From Daphnia carinata (Eukaryota > Arthropoda > Branchiopoda > Diplostraca > Daphniidae), in the NCBI RefSeq assembly GCF_022539665.2, contig NC_081336.1:8284778-8348777 (forward strand): 64,000 bases of DNA. The letters are read 5' to 3'. Below are positions 1 through 11,311 of this stretch, piece by piece. Numbering within the stretch: position 1 is the stretch's first letter; every line of letters begins with the position of its first letter. The position numbers and the translations under genes are program-made. The notes under the pieces were generated by a model, which saw nothing but the letters and a program-made list of their open reading frames with translations, did not search any database and was not told where the DNA came from.

Positions 1-7
1 TACGTAC

Positions 8-480
8 CGTTCTGAAATGGCACATAACCATTTAATTATAAGCGGCGTGGCGATGTTGAAGGGTAAGTTACCGATAATGTGAATGTTAGGAGTCACGTCT
101 TTCCAGTCACGGCTTGATTCTTGAGGGAAGGTGTTTCTTAAGTTGTGACTAAGAACGTCACCCCAGATGATTGACATTCTATTATCACTGGCCTCTGCTA
201 GCATCTCCAAAGGAGGATGAAAACGCGTATCCTTTTCCACGACAACTAGCTTTTTGACATTGCGAGATAAGATTGTTCGGGTGAGGGAGCCGGCACCTGG
301 ACCGACTTCACAAACATAACCCTCGGAAATGTTTCCCGCGGCCGACACTAATTTGCTGGTCAATTTGGGATCTAACAAAAAGTTTTGGGACAGTTGCTTC
401 ACAGCTTGAAGGCGGTACAAATTAAGGAGGTCACGTACAGCAGGGAGTGGGGGTAAACGAGAAATCAGGGGGGTCGACAT
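8..480 (-). CDS. TFB1M: Mitochondrial 12S rRNA dimethyladenosine transferase 1, 5' exon (partial)
   Basis: Methylates the two adjacent adenines in the 3' hairpin of mitochondrial small-subunit rRNA, using S-adenosylmethionine, and so is needed for mitoribosome assembly. The sequence shows the start MSTPLISRLPPLPAVRDL, then QLSQNFLLD, the SAM-binding motif I EVGPGAGSLTR, the acidic VVEKDTRF and the catalytic NLPF motif (IGNLPFNV). The order and spacing match animal TFB1M and not TFB2M. The first exon ends in phase 2 at a GTACGT donor (positions 2-7), so the rest of the gene lies outside the window. The ATG at 478-480 is the natural start because the family's N-terminus follows at once. COA3 ends only 10 bases upstream on the same strand, so both are probably translated from one mRNA. 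Confidence 0.93.
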
Positions 481-490
481 TTTCTACTTA

Positions 491-742
491 TTACTTTGAG
501 GTATCTAATTCATCAAGAAATTTCTCTTGCTTGACAGCAAAGATTGAATAGCTATATATGCTCAAAACACCTCCAAGGAGGGCAACTCCTGTAAGGATAT
601 TGTTGCGTCTTAATCGTTTAAGCTTGGCGACTCTGTCAATGTTTTGTTTTTCAAGAATTTTCATATAATCTAGCTGTGCTTGTGAAAGTTTTAGCCTGTC
701 GCTGGAGACATCAAGTTTTGGCATGTGATCCTTAGTATCCAT
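491..742 (-). CDS. COA3: Cytochrome c oxidase assembly factor 3 (CCDC56 family)
   Basis: An 83-residue, single-exon protein of the mitochondrial inner membrane that stabilises COX1 during early cytochrome oxidase assembly. It has a basic, coiled-coil-prone N-terminal half (LKLSQAQLDYMKILEKQN, then VAKLKRLRRNN), one hydrophobic membrane segment at about residues 49-69 (ILTGVALLGGVLSIYSYSIF) and a short acidic tail, the layout and length of COA3/CCDC56. The ATG is at 740-742 and the TAA at 491-493. Its stop codon is followed after 10 bases by the TFB1M start, with no room for a polyadenylation signal or promoter. From established knowledge, Drosophila Ccdc56 and mtTFB1 share one bicistronic transcript, so the linkage itself supports the identification. 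Confidence 0.88.
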   Translation of the reverse strand: MDTKDHMPKLDVSSDRLKLSQAQLDYMKILEKQNIDRVAKLKRLRRNNILTGVALLGGVLSIYSYSIFAVKQEKFLDELDTSK

Positions 743-2014
743 TGTTGCACTAAAACCTAATAGCAGTAGGCATTATCCTAGGAGAACGAAGTCAGCGATA
801 ATTATTAAAGTGCGATTTAAAATGCAACTTAGATTTTAACAATTTGGCTAGTTTTAACATTTATTACATAAGACTTTTAAAATGTGGAAAACTTTACGCG
901 ATTTTGTTCCTTTATAACTTACAAACCCCAAAATTTTCTAGTCCCCAATATAAAAAATTAAATGAATAATTCTAGCTACCTTATATCTTATTAAATATTT
1001 ACCGGTAAATCACACAAAAAACAAAACGCGTGTTTAACGTTACGAATAACTACACTGAGCAGACGAGAAGATATCAAATTTGCTCTACCGCTGTTGTCAA
1101 ATGCAAATGGCGCTAGTATCTTTTCACCTTTTTTCGTCGACTTTTACGTTTGACTCCGTATATTTTCATTAATAACTAGTAAAAAAAAACAACACTAATA
1201 GTAAATCTATGTTTTGGCTGAAATGAAGAGAAAAACTACGCATGGTAAAAAAATATCACATGGTTTATATGGAACCCACCTGGCTTTCCCGAAAGAAACT
1301 GGGGTAGAGGTAAGATAAATCTTACGGCCAATAGCCGTTTAAAGATATTTTGACATAACCTGAGAAAAGGCTAGTTTCACCTCTATTGACCTACCCGTCA
1401 GCAATGACCTTGAACTCGAATTACCTCAGGCTTTTCAGTTTGAAAAACAAAAATTCAATTTCACTTACCAATTCAGTAGTTCACTCACCTTCACTGTGTA
1501 CACTAGTGTAGAAACCACTTCTGGTATTTTAGTAGTAGTGTTTCACGCCTCCACACATGGCTTAGAATATCGTTCACCTGTTATTGGTTACTTAATTTAT
1601 GGATACACAAATCACGCACTACGGAAGCCTCACATAAGCACTAGGTTTTGCATTCGCACTAGTCTAGTCTAGTTTAGCATAGATAGATTAGAAAAACGTA
1701 CATAGGCTACCTCACACGTTGCTTTTGCACTACACTGCCTGCACTCAATGCATCTCGTATTTTCCCATTGCATTTTTGCCATCACAAACTCCTAACCACA
1801 ATACGCAATTTACCATTAACGTTAACAAAATAACGATCAAACGACAAAGCTAACCATTCATCATTAACGAAAGTTATTTTTCAGGACCTTTGTGTAAAAT
1901 CCTGTTTGTCAATCTTGTACTTGATGTATGTTAGTGTTAAGCAGAACTTTGTTGTTTTTGATTAACCAAAAGCAATTTTTTTTTCTTTTCTGTTTTTCTT
2001 TCACGATATATTAG
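743..2014. other. Intergenic region upstream of COA3/TFB1M
   Basis: AT-rich sequence with no convincing reading frame or repeat. It must contain the promoter of the COA3-TFB1M unit and, if the array at 2015 is transcribed on the plus strand, sequence upstream of that as well. A pyrimidine-rich tract followed by TTAG at about 1980-2014 looks like a splice acceptor for the first unit of the array. Confidence 0.5.
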
Positions 2015-3540
2015 GAGGGCAATCTTTGGGCGTCACCGTGGCCAGCAGGACATCGAGGATCGTCGCCGAAGATCGTCACCACCAAGAAAAGGTATCATTG
2101 ATAAGTTAAAAGTGTACTAACTCTGTTTTTTGTATTTTTTGTATCTAGGATGGCCACTCCTCCGAAAAGGCCCAACGAGAATCGTCGCAGCAGCTACAAG
2201 AGCGCCGTGGGAGCAACTAGATCGTCGCCAAACAGGTATCATTGATAAATTAAAGTGTACTAACTGCGTTTTTTTGTATTTAGATTGGCCAGCCAAGGAA
2301 ACGAAGAGGCTCAACGGGGATCGTCGTGGGAGCTACAAGAACGCCGTGGGAGCAACTAGATTGTCGCCAAACAGGTATCATTGATAAATTAAAGAGTACT
2401 AACTGCGTTTTTGGTATTTTATGTATTTTATGTATTTTATTTATTTTATTTATTTAGATTGGCCAACCAAGGAACCGAAGAGGCTCAACGGGGATCGTCG
2501 TGGGAGCTACAAGAACGCCGTGGGAACAACTAGATTGTCGCCAAACAGGTCTCATTGATAAATTAAAGTATACTAACTGCGTTTTTTGTATTTTATGTAT
2601 TTTATGTATTTAGATTGGCCAGCCAAGGAACTGAAGAGGCTCAACGAGGATCGTCGTGGGAGCTACAAGAACGTCGTGGGAGGAGCTAGATCGTCGCCAG
2701 TAAGGTATCAGTGATAAATTAAAGTGTACTAACTGTGTTTTTTTGTATTTTATGTATCTAGGTTGGCCAGCCAAGGAACCGAAGAGGCTCAACGAGGATC
2801 TTCGTGGGAGCTACAAGCGCGCCGTAGGAGCAACTAGATATTCGCCAAAGAGGTATCATTGATAAATTAAATTATACTAACTGTTTTTTTTTTGTATTTT
2901 ATATATTTGATGTATTTAGATTGGCCAACCAAGGAACCGAAGAGGCTCAACGGGGATCGTCGTGGAAGCAACTAGATATTCGCCAAACAGGTATCATTGA
3001 TAAATTAAAGTATACTAACTGCATTTTATGTATTTTATGTATTTTATGTATTTTATGTATTTTATGTATTTTATGTATTTAGATTGGCCAACCAAGGAAC
3101 CGAAGAGGCTCACCGGGGATCGTCGTGGGGGCTACAAGAGCGTCGTGGGAGCTACAAGAGCGTCGTGGGAGCTACAAGAGCATCGTGGGAGCAACTAGAT
3201 CGTCGCCAAGCAGGTATCATTGATATTAAAGTGTAATAACTGTGCTTTTTGTATTTGATGTATTTGGTGTATTTAGATTGGCCAGCCAAGGAACCGAAGA
3301 GGCTCAACGAGGATCGTCGTGGGAGCTACAAGAGCATCGTGGGAGAAACTAGCGAGCGTCGCCAAACAGGTATCATTGATAAATTAAAGTGTAATAACTG
3401 TGTTTTTTTTTGTATTTTATGTATCTAGGATGGCCAACCAAGGAACCGAAGAGACTCAACGAGGATCGTCGTGAGAGCTACAAGATCGTCACCGCAGCCA
3501 ACCGAGATCTACGCCCCTTTGCTCTGGGAAGAAAAGAAGA
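2015..3540 (+). repeat. Tandem array of ten exon-plus-intron-like units
   Basis: Ten related units stand head to tail. Exon-like cores lie at 2015-2091, 2149-2235, 2284-2374, 2458-2548, 2614-2704, 2762-2852, 2920-2990, 3083-3213, 3277-3369 and from 3429 on. Most start with TTGGCCAGCCAAGGAACC and end in CAAACAG. Each core is followed by GTATCATTGATAAATTAAAG, then a TACTAAC element (TAATAAC in the last two spacers), a T-rich tract and TTTAG or CTAG. The spacers (48-92 bp) thus look like short introns with a 5' site, a consensus branch point and a 3' site. Spacer length varies through repeats of a TGTATTTTA-like motif. Four cores are exactly 91 nt. One reading frame of each 91-nt core contains a TAG, so three in a row cannot all be coding. 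The array may be a non-coding or alternatively spliced transcript, or a minisatellite grown from one exon and its intron. Confidence 0.8.
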
Positions 3541-4165
3541 TGGTACGGTTAAGTATTGCCGAATCGGCATTTTCTTACTTTCATTGCGTTCGTTGTGAAT
3601 TGTGTATTTCAGATGTGTCCCTAACTCCTTATCCTTACTTTGTTTACCTCTAGTAGGGTTTACGGCCATCTCACCATGAATTCGTACAGTACAGGTTCAC
3701 TGCACAATCACGTCACGTTGGCTATTTGTTTAGTCACCCTTTGGTTCTAGTTTTTACATACTTGGTTGTCTGTAGAAAATTGCTTGGTTGGTGTAGATTT
3801 TCTATATAGTTTTACTAACTCTTCACAAGTTTGACGAATTTGTTGTTACGAAAGTCAACAACAACAACAAAGGATAGTGCAAAGAATACAATTCAAGATT
3901 GTAGTATAAATAAAATTAATGTATAATAATTAATGACAATAATTCTATAACCAATAATTTTATATAATAATTAATAATTATAATTTTATAATTAATATAA
4001 TTATACAATTAATTAATATATAATAAATATAAATAAATACCAGACATGATATGTGAAAAACTTCAAAGTTTTGTGTATTATGCTGATTGTACAAACAAAA
4101 GAAGAGTAGTTATACCCGGGAATAAATGACATTGATCGCGGGGTTCAAAGATAAAAGAAAATATT
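3541..4165. other. Intergenic spacer with AT-rich low-complexity tract
   Basis: Follows the last unit of the array. A GTACGG donor-like site at about 3543 and a pyrimidine-rich TTTCAG at about 3612 could bound one more intron of an array transcript. About 3900-4045 is almost pure A/T (ATAATTAAT-type low complexity). No gene is seen. The 3' end of the DPP4 gene starts at 4166. Confidence 0.5.
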
Positions 4166-7100
4166 TTAACCCCATACTTCATTCTCGATCTCAAAACAGT
4201 CAGTCATAAGGAATGTTCCTAATGAATGGTAAAGGTGCTTCTTGAAGGTGTTGATGCTGTGGTTTTCATCTGTATAGCTCTGTTGGGATAAAGAAGGTAA
4301 TTTTGCAGCTTTTATGTCAAAAATTTTCTGGATTTCTTACCTGTTGCCTAAAAAGAATATCAGCACCTTCAAGGGATTTTGCTAACATCAGGGACTGTTG
4401 GTAATGAACATTATCATCTGCTGTTCCGTGTATCAGATAAAACTGCTTTCCTCTGAAGTTTTCTGGATACTTGCATACATCACCATCTTGGTAAGCTTTT
4501 AAGTTGTCTTCGGCAGTGGGAAGACCCATGTATCTTTCAGTATAGATAGAATCTATTGGCAAGTATGTTAATTAATTGTGTGGTAATTCGTTTAGATACC
4601 AGTGTTAAACAAACTACCATAATATATCCAGTTGGTTACTGGAGCCACTGACATGCCGCACTTAAAGACGTCCTCCGTGTCTTGAACTAGTGCGGAAGCC
4701 GTGGCAAATCCACCGTAACTCCATCCCCAGATAGCCGTCTGATTTCCATCAACAAATGGCAAATTTTCCTTCAAGAACCTTATCAAACAGAAAACAAAGT
4801 GTTAGAACAAACTATCAATAATGATAATATAATGCATCTCTTACTTTGTCACTTTAATTTGATCCTGAATTTCGACAGTACCCATACGCCGATAAATTTC
4901 GTGAAGCATTTTATCTCCTTGGTAACCAGATCCTCTACCATCAATCAACGCATAAATGACTCCCCTAGAGGTGGACAGATGATAGCCCCAATCAACACGG
5001 TAACGATCTGAGACTTGTTGCGAATTCGGACCCCCATACCTATACATAATATTTTCATTAGATGCTTTGACAGGATGGCACCTCAGAATCTTAAAGACTT
5101 ACACATAAACTAGCATAGGATATTGGGAAGCTCTGTTCCTGTTAAGTGACGGAGGTAGCAACAGCTTGACTTGAGCAAAGTAATTACCGTCCAGCGGCAC
5201 TTGCATAGTCAGTGGTCTTGGAAGAGATTTCTGTGCAAGTCTATCGCGTAGAACATCGTTGTTCGACACAAGAAAAACTTCCCGGTTCGTCTGTTAAGTG
5301 GAAAAGAGGTATTTAGAAAATTAGACATTAGCATTTCATTCCAATATTATTCAATATGTCTTACAGCTGCCTCTTTGATGACAGACCTAGGAGCATTAGG
5401 GCCGTCGCAACCGTGGACGTAATAACCCATATCGGTACTGAATTCGATCGTATTGTACGTGCACTCCTTCAAATCAGCATTAAAAGTGCCACAAGTGACG
5501 CATACAACGTCGCCAACTGCACTAGTGCTCACTTTGTACATATGGCGGACTGCTGGCTTGTCTGTTGCTGTGCCAATGAAGTACCTATGAATGCAACACA
5601 AAACTATAGCAGAGTTTAAGACTTTAGAAGAATTTGCGTTTACGCCGTGTGGTTTGGTTCATCCCAACCAAGGATCTCCGTTACTTCCCACCGACCACTG
5701 GAAAGAGCGCGTGATTGCTTCGTGTCACGGTCGTAAAGGACCAAGTGTTTGAAATTACCCACATCATTCATCTGATCAACTGGTAGAATAATCAGGAAAT
5801 TTCGGCCATCGGCTGAAAATTTCGGAGGTGAGTATTGATCGACCCATCCTTTGGGTTCGCTAATCTCGTATTCCTGTTAAAGCAAAGGTGTTTGGCAGAA
5901 AATTTAAATATTGTTTTTATTAGGCTTTACCGTTTGGCAAATTCCTGCCGTGATGTTGCAAAAGGAAAGGAGGGATACATTTTGATGACGATTTAACCAG
6001 GCAATCATCACCTCATCGTCTGTAGCCCAAGCAACAGTGGTAAAATAATGATCCCTATTTCAATGGAAAACGAGAACATCTGTAAGTCTCGTTTTTAACT
6101 AAACTGTCTTTTAAAATCATTAAAAGTCATGCTAGTCTGTTAGAACGATGTCGACACTAACGTGGTGGCCAGGCTATCAGGTGGATTCAGCGTTTGAATA
6201 GTCAGAGTAGTCGAGGATATATTCATAACCGAAAGGGTTACGTTGGGATTGGTGCGTCCGGCCTGCGTGAATTAGATATAGGCGAAAACCAAAAGTTATA
6301 AAAACCATCACCCCTCAACCATTCAAATAAAAGTGTGAGGTAATTAAAGTAAGTGAACACAAGCTTCATTATGTGAATGTTAAAATTCCGTTTCCATCCC
6401 AATGTCCGTTAGCCAGCAGAAATTCAACTTTGCAGTGTTTTAACTAACTTTTGCCTGAACTCTTCAGGAATGGGAATGAGACCCTTGCTGAAATGCGGTC
6501 CGCTATGGACGGATCCATCCTTATGCAGATCGACGCTCCATACGGCCACTGTTGGATTAGGACGACCGGGCTGAACATGTCGAGCATATTGTAAGGACGT
6601 GATAAAAACTAATTTTTTGTCTTCCTCACGTCTCCTGCTGCCCTTGTCTTAAAATTTTTATGGAAAAATAGGAAAGGAAATATTCAACCATACCTTAGGA
6701 TAGCGAATGGCATTGGTAACTGGATACTGGTCTTTTATTGAACCAGCCTCTCCATAAACAGAAAATTCCATGTGGTCGACTTGACGATCATCAAAAGAAG
6801 CAAATACCATGCGAGCTCCGCTATCGGCAATCCAAATAGCGTTGTCTTGACTCAATACCTCCTCTGCGATTCACGAAAGGGTAACAAACAATGTAAAAGT
6901 ATATATATAAAAAATGCAAATAAAAAAGAAACCTGCACGACTAACCTTCATAAACCCAATCAGGGACGCCATTGAAGACGGCCTCGTGTTCACCATCAGT
7001 GGTGAGGCGAACATCAGGTACTGCAGAGTCTGGCGTCTGCCGGAAATAGATATCGTTGGCGTACACATAAATAATATTATTTTCTTTCTTGTTCCATGTG

Positions 7101-10020
7101 GCGTAACGCATTTGCGGCTGAGGTTCGTCTGGACGAGGTTTCAGCGGATAAACAATTTCTTTTTCCAAGTCGATGATGGAATAGCGAGCCAAACTCGAAT
7201 ACCGGTAAGACTGTAAACATATTGCGTCATTTTATGTGGCAATTCCACTTAATTGCCCATTAAAAGTAACCATACCGATTTAATGTCGAAACCGTAGAGC
7301 ACGTATTTTCGATCATACGAAAACTTGTAGGTAACTGCCCCCAATTGCGCCTGACGAATGAAACACAATTTAAGAAGCTCCCGCAAATTGAGTAATATTT
7401 TCTAAAACCTTACCACTATTTCTGGTTTCACCATCACCGTCGCCGTTGAAGTTTTGACGTCGTAAATATTGATGCCGTACTGTGCAGTTCTGTAGCCAAA
7501 TTCGTGATCTGCACGAGAAAAGATCTTAATAAGCATTAAAGTTTATAGGACCTGAGATTTGTTTCAAAGTGAACCTGAAATCCACGTTCCGTTGAAGGAT
7601 TCGGCGTAAAACTTTCCAGTCAGAACTTCGTCCAAAGTAAAACCCTCCAATTGTCTCGCCGAGGGTTTAGCCTCGGTGAAAGCACTACCGTAAACGGTGG
7701 CCAAAACAATGGCGACAGCGACTCCGAGCAAACCCATGGCTGTAACGAATATGACAAGGAAGCGGCGATGACGGCGGTTTTGATAGCCACTGGTGCTATG
7801 GACGGCTGAATCCTGGTTTGCCGGCGCGTCTTCCAATAAGCCCTTGACGTACCCAAAAATTCGAGAATTAGTAACACGTCTATTGTGCACTGCGTGTTGA
7901 TATCTTAAGTAGGATCAGCGATATCAGTTTTATGAGAGGCAGTAAGATATTAGACGATATTTGAAGACTAGAAAGCAAATAAACAAGTCTGGACTTTCTC
8001 CACCTGATTAAATAGTGCAAAGATAATTTTCTATTTTTTTTTTCAGACCCATCAAGTCTCCCCGGTTTTCTCTAGACAATTTTCCCTAGAGGACGGGAAT
8101 AGAACGCCTCCCATTTTCGAAAAGAGAAAATAATGCCTGAAAAAAAAATGAAGAAAAAAAAAACACCCTTCTTCGGTCAAAAATACCATCAACACATACT
8201 TTCACTTTCGTGATATCGCCGCATGGTTCAATTCTGACCTGTATATTCACGTGCCCGTACCTGCTTCAGCCCGCAAACCTAAGAAGAAAGGGCCAAAGGC
8301 AGGAAGAAAGCTCTTTTGTGTCTTCATTTAAAATAATAAATGATTTTTTCTTTCTTTCTTTTAATAGGTTGGGAGGTCATACATGTCTACAATTTATCTG
8401 TTCTTGACCCCATTCCTAATAGAGAAAGGAGCATCTTCAACTGTGAAACAAAACTACATCCCGAAAGATGTATCTAGACTAAACCTACATGTGCTGAATG
8501 AAAGGCACTAAACTGCAGGTTCGGTTAAAACCGGTTAAATCTAATAAATCCACATTTTCTCTGGCTTTTAGTTCTATTATAGCCAGTGACCTTGGAAGGC
8601 GCGCATCCGCTTGCGTCCATTTATTGTGAGCCCACCGGATGGCTGGAAACAAACCTCACTTACAACTCATCCAAAATGCAGTCAGTAAAAGATAAAAAAA
8701 AAACGAGGCTTGTCTAAACGGATGTCTGAATCACCTCGAGAGCTTCTCGATCGTCCTCTCGTAGTCCAACAAGCTGGAAGGACAGTCTCACAGATTCAGT
8801 GGTTTTCACAGCTTTTTGATGAATCCACAAAGTTGTGTTTACTCTTCACACACGGCACCGAACAGACAAACCTTGGCGGACCCAACACAAAAACAAACAA
8901 GAGACACAGACGTGGGGGATGATGTAGCTTGCGAGGCAGTCTCGGCCCGACTGAATCCAACCTGCTATTGCTAGCCTCCCCCGTACCTTCCACTTCTTTC
9001 TACCTCCACCGTCTCCGCCTTTCCCCACAATTCGAAACCCATCTCTTTCCCTTGATGAACTCGAACTCAAAACCTGTATTGTCTGCGTGTCGGGCATTGG
9101 TCCGTCTCCAGTGTCGATTACCATCCCAAGTGACGTGCCATTATCATCAAGCTACCTACCTTTGTCTCGAGCCAGATTGTTTACACTAACCTTGAGGATG
9201 AATGCAAAAAAAAAGAACCAGGTAACAATGGCCTCTGTCTAACTCCCCGTTCCCTAGCCGCCTTTTCTCCAGGGTCGTGCTTTTTGTTTATCATTCCGTG
9301 TAGCCATTTTCTTTTTGACAGTTTAAAGTCGCCTTTTGTTTCCAGGAAAAACTGCAAAGAGAACCAAAACTTGCATGTCAAAAACCTAGCGTGATGAATT
9401 TCGTCAGCGGTTAATTCGACGTAAAATCACGGAAGCTCAACGGCAGTAAGTTATCAAACTTTCCGCTTTGATCACCTCGCTTTAAAACGTGACTAGTGAT
9501 TTAAGTGTCCTTCTATTAGAGTCTCTCAAGCTGCGCAGCTTTTTGTTACGTAGCTGACACGAATCGCCCACAAATAACGTCCGTCAAGTTCATTTTAGGC
9601 AAAGGTTCTTTGTGGTAGGCTACAATCAATTGAAATTAGCACAGGGCTAACTTGACAAAAAAAAACGCGTGATCCATCTTGAACAAGTTTTGCACTTACG
9701 AAACACGACATTTCCAATGAACTTGTTTCAAATTTGGTCGTAGACTATCTAGATACGAATTGTTAGGCATAGGTAGACTAAGGTAACGTACATGAATTTG
9801 TTGCTTTCACACTTGCAACAGCTGTGTGGTTTTTGTGAAACTCCTCCTTCTCGTTTAGTGTGAAAGTGATCGTTTTGTATCACGAGTACATTCACAATGG
9901 GTCATTGCATTTTTCTTTACAATTGAATCAACTGCAGTACAAGTAACAAAGAAATTTTAGACTTACAATGCTCAAGCACGAATCCTTCTCTGATCTTTTG
10001 TTTTGAATCACGGTGGGCAT
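4166..10020 (-). CDS. DPP4: Dipeptidyl peptidase 4-like serine protease (S9B), type II membrane protein
   Basis: Removes N-terminal Xaa-Pro/Ala dipeptides from peptides at the cell surface. Exons, 5' to 3' on the minus strand: 9967-10020, 7575-7842, 7414-7508, 7276-7350, 6946-7210, 6694-6863, then either 6449-6570 or 6162-6262, then 5931-6054, 5644-5873, 5365-5584, 5103-5290, 4845-5039, 4618-4778, 4341-4552, 4166-4279. All phases close, giving about 830 or 823 residues, a normal length for the family. Exon 2 has a short cytoplasmic part and one membrane helix (FLVIFVTAMGLLGVAVAIVL). The beta-propeller exons carry DWVYEEEV with the Glu-Glu pair that holds the substrate N-terminus. The hydrolase domain has GWSYGG (nucleophile Ser), HGTADDNV (Asp) and YTDENHS (His), so the enzyme should be active, unlike DPP6/DPP10. 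The first exon (MPTVIQNKRS...) is inferred from an ATG, an open frame and a GTAAGT donor, and is the least certain part. Confidence 0.93.
6162..6262 (-). other. DPP4: Alternative exon B of DPP4 (AGRTNPNV version)
   Basis: A 101-nt exon entered in phase 0 and left in phase 2. It encodes AGRTNPNVTLSVMNIS and ends ...DSLATT. Joined to the preceding exon it gives YPKAGRTNP, the classic DPP4 propeller sequence. It has a CGCAG acceptor and a GTTAGT donor. It shares its phases and first residues with the exon at 6449-6570, and using both would shift the frame. Confidence 0.85.
6449..6570 (-). other. DPP4: Alternative exon A of DPP4 (PGRPNPTV version)
   Basis: A 122-nt exon, phase 0 in and phase 2 out, encoding PGRPNPTVAVWSVDLHKDG and ending ...EEFRQK. 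Joined to its neighbours it gives YPKPGRPNP...KDHYFTT. It is a diverged duplicate of the exon at 6162-6262. Its length is also 2 modulo 3, so either exon alone keeps the frame and the pair together does not. Confidence 0.85.
7843..9966 (-). other. Long first intron of DPP4
   Basis: About 2.1 kb between the inferred first coding exon and the membrane-helix exon, much longer than the other introns of the gene (about 50-200 bp). Scattered short open frames are seen but none looks like a known protein. An alternative first exon could hide here. A large first intron is a common place for regulatory elements; this is inference. Confidence 0.55.
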
Positions 10021-11311
10021 GATGCTACTGTCCTACAAGTTTCTCTGAAACTAGGTTAAGCGAAAACATGTAGAGGGGCAAACCTCTCAGCCGAGATCAT
10101 CTCCCTGAATAGATATCAGTTCTAGGAAAATGATTAATGTTTGGGGCGTTGCGGAAGGGAGGATACTCGAGCTTCTGTATGGCATCATTTGGCATACACG
10201 TCCTTGAGATTGCAATTGGATTTTTTTTTCTTGGCTCTAGGCGTGCAGATATAATATGTTTTAATGGCTTGCCTTTTACCGCAGTTTCTGTACCCATCCC
10301 AACCGGTTATGGAAATGGAAGTGTTTTAAATAAGTCAGCATTTTCTAATAACCTCAATATTTTGGAGTGGTGGGAAGTTCTGAGACGTGTCCTGGTTTCT
10401 AAATTTCTCGAATGAGATGAGGTTAGACAAGGATGTAGTGCGTTGTCTGCTGCTTTTCCTATCGTAAATTATTTATATTACATCTGTTAAGGAAACCATA
10501 AATTGCCGATTGTTAGGTAAAAAGATTGAACTACAAGTGCCTATTTGATTTTTAGTATGTTGCGGCCTTGAAATATCCACGGTCATCTTATAAAAAGCTT
10601 AAGGAAATACATCTAATAATAACAGCATTTAAAATCCATTATGAAAAGCATTTTTAGGTGTGTGGAACTTGTGCAATCTGCGTTCATGGACTTGTCGCCA
10701 TGTCTGTGTAGAGGCGAGTCTGTAACAGCCAAGGACAAACGTTCATTGATATGTTGTAAATGTGACAAGGAACTAACGAATGATAGTGTATTGGCGTGGC
10801 TGGAATTTTTTATGAAGTTTCGTTCATTGACCCACTCTTTTGGTAAACTAATCATAACTGCTTGAACTGTAAACTTCCGACCTAGTTCGTTGCATCATTT
10901 GTAACTATGGATGTCAAGTCCACTTAATCCAAATGTATGTCATACTGGCAAAAAAAAGCTTTCGTTGGACATAATATGTTTTCCCGCAAAAAGAGCCTGT
11001 TGTTTTGTTTTAAAAATCTAGAAATTATTATGTCATGGTCTAGTTTTAAATTCTTAGCTTTCAACTAGTTTTGCTCTGTTAAAATGAATGCATAAGTATA
11101 TAGTACAATCGACATGGAGGATCTGCTGATTTTCAGGAACCCGAAATGGCAAATAAAGAACAAGTGTCTACGAGTGCGACTTGTAAAACTAATAATAATA
11201 AATAATAATAATTTTTAAAAATGAGAAATTGTTTGCCCCAAAACAAGTCACATTTAAAGCATAACGTACAGATTATATTTATTATTCGTAAGACGTGCAC
11301 AAATACGACAT
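10021..11311. other. Intergenic region between DPP4 and BIRC5
   Basis: Lies upstream of DPP4 (minus) and downstream of BIRC5 (minus). It contains a 66-codon ATG frame on the minus strand at 10097-10297 and frames of 74-92 codons on plus, none with recognisable features or flanking splice signals. I see no gene here. The DPP4 promoter is expected near 10.0-10.3 kb. Confidence 0.45.

Noticed and set aside
2015-3540. CRISPR-like array
   Set aside because: Repeats with regular spacers at first sight, but both parts of the unit are conserved and the spacers are repeats too. The DNA is clearly eukaryotic.
2015-3540. A repeat protein encoded by all ten exon-like cores
   Set aside because: I followed the phases: four successive 91-nt cores rotate the frame, and one frame of each contains TAG, so full inclusion always stops.
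6162-6570. Both DPP4 exons used in one transcript
   Set aside because: The combined length is 1 modulo 3; the join AAA-AG/CCGG leads to a stop within nine codons. The exons are also paralogous, so they are alternatives.
10097-10297. 66-codon ATG frame on minus upstream of DPP4
   Set aside because: No domain, no membrane segment or signal peptide and no conservation evidence; such lengths are expected by chance in this much DNA.
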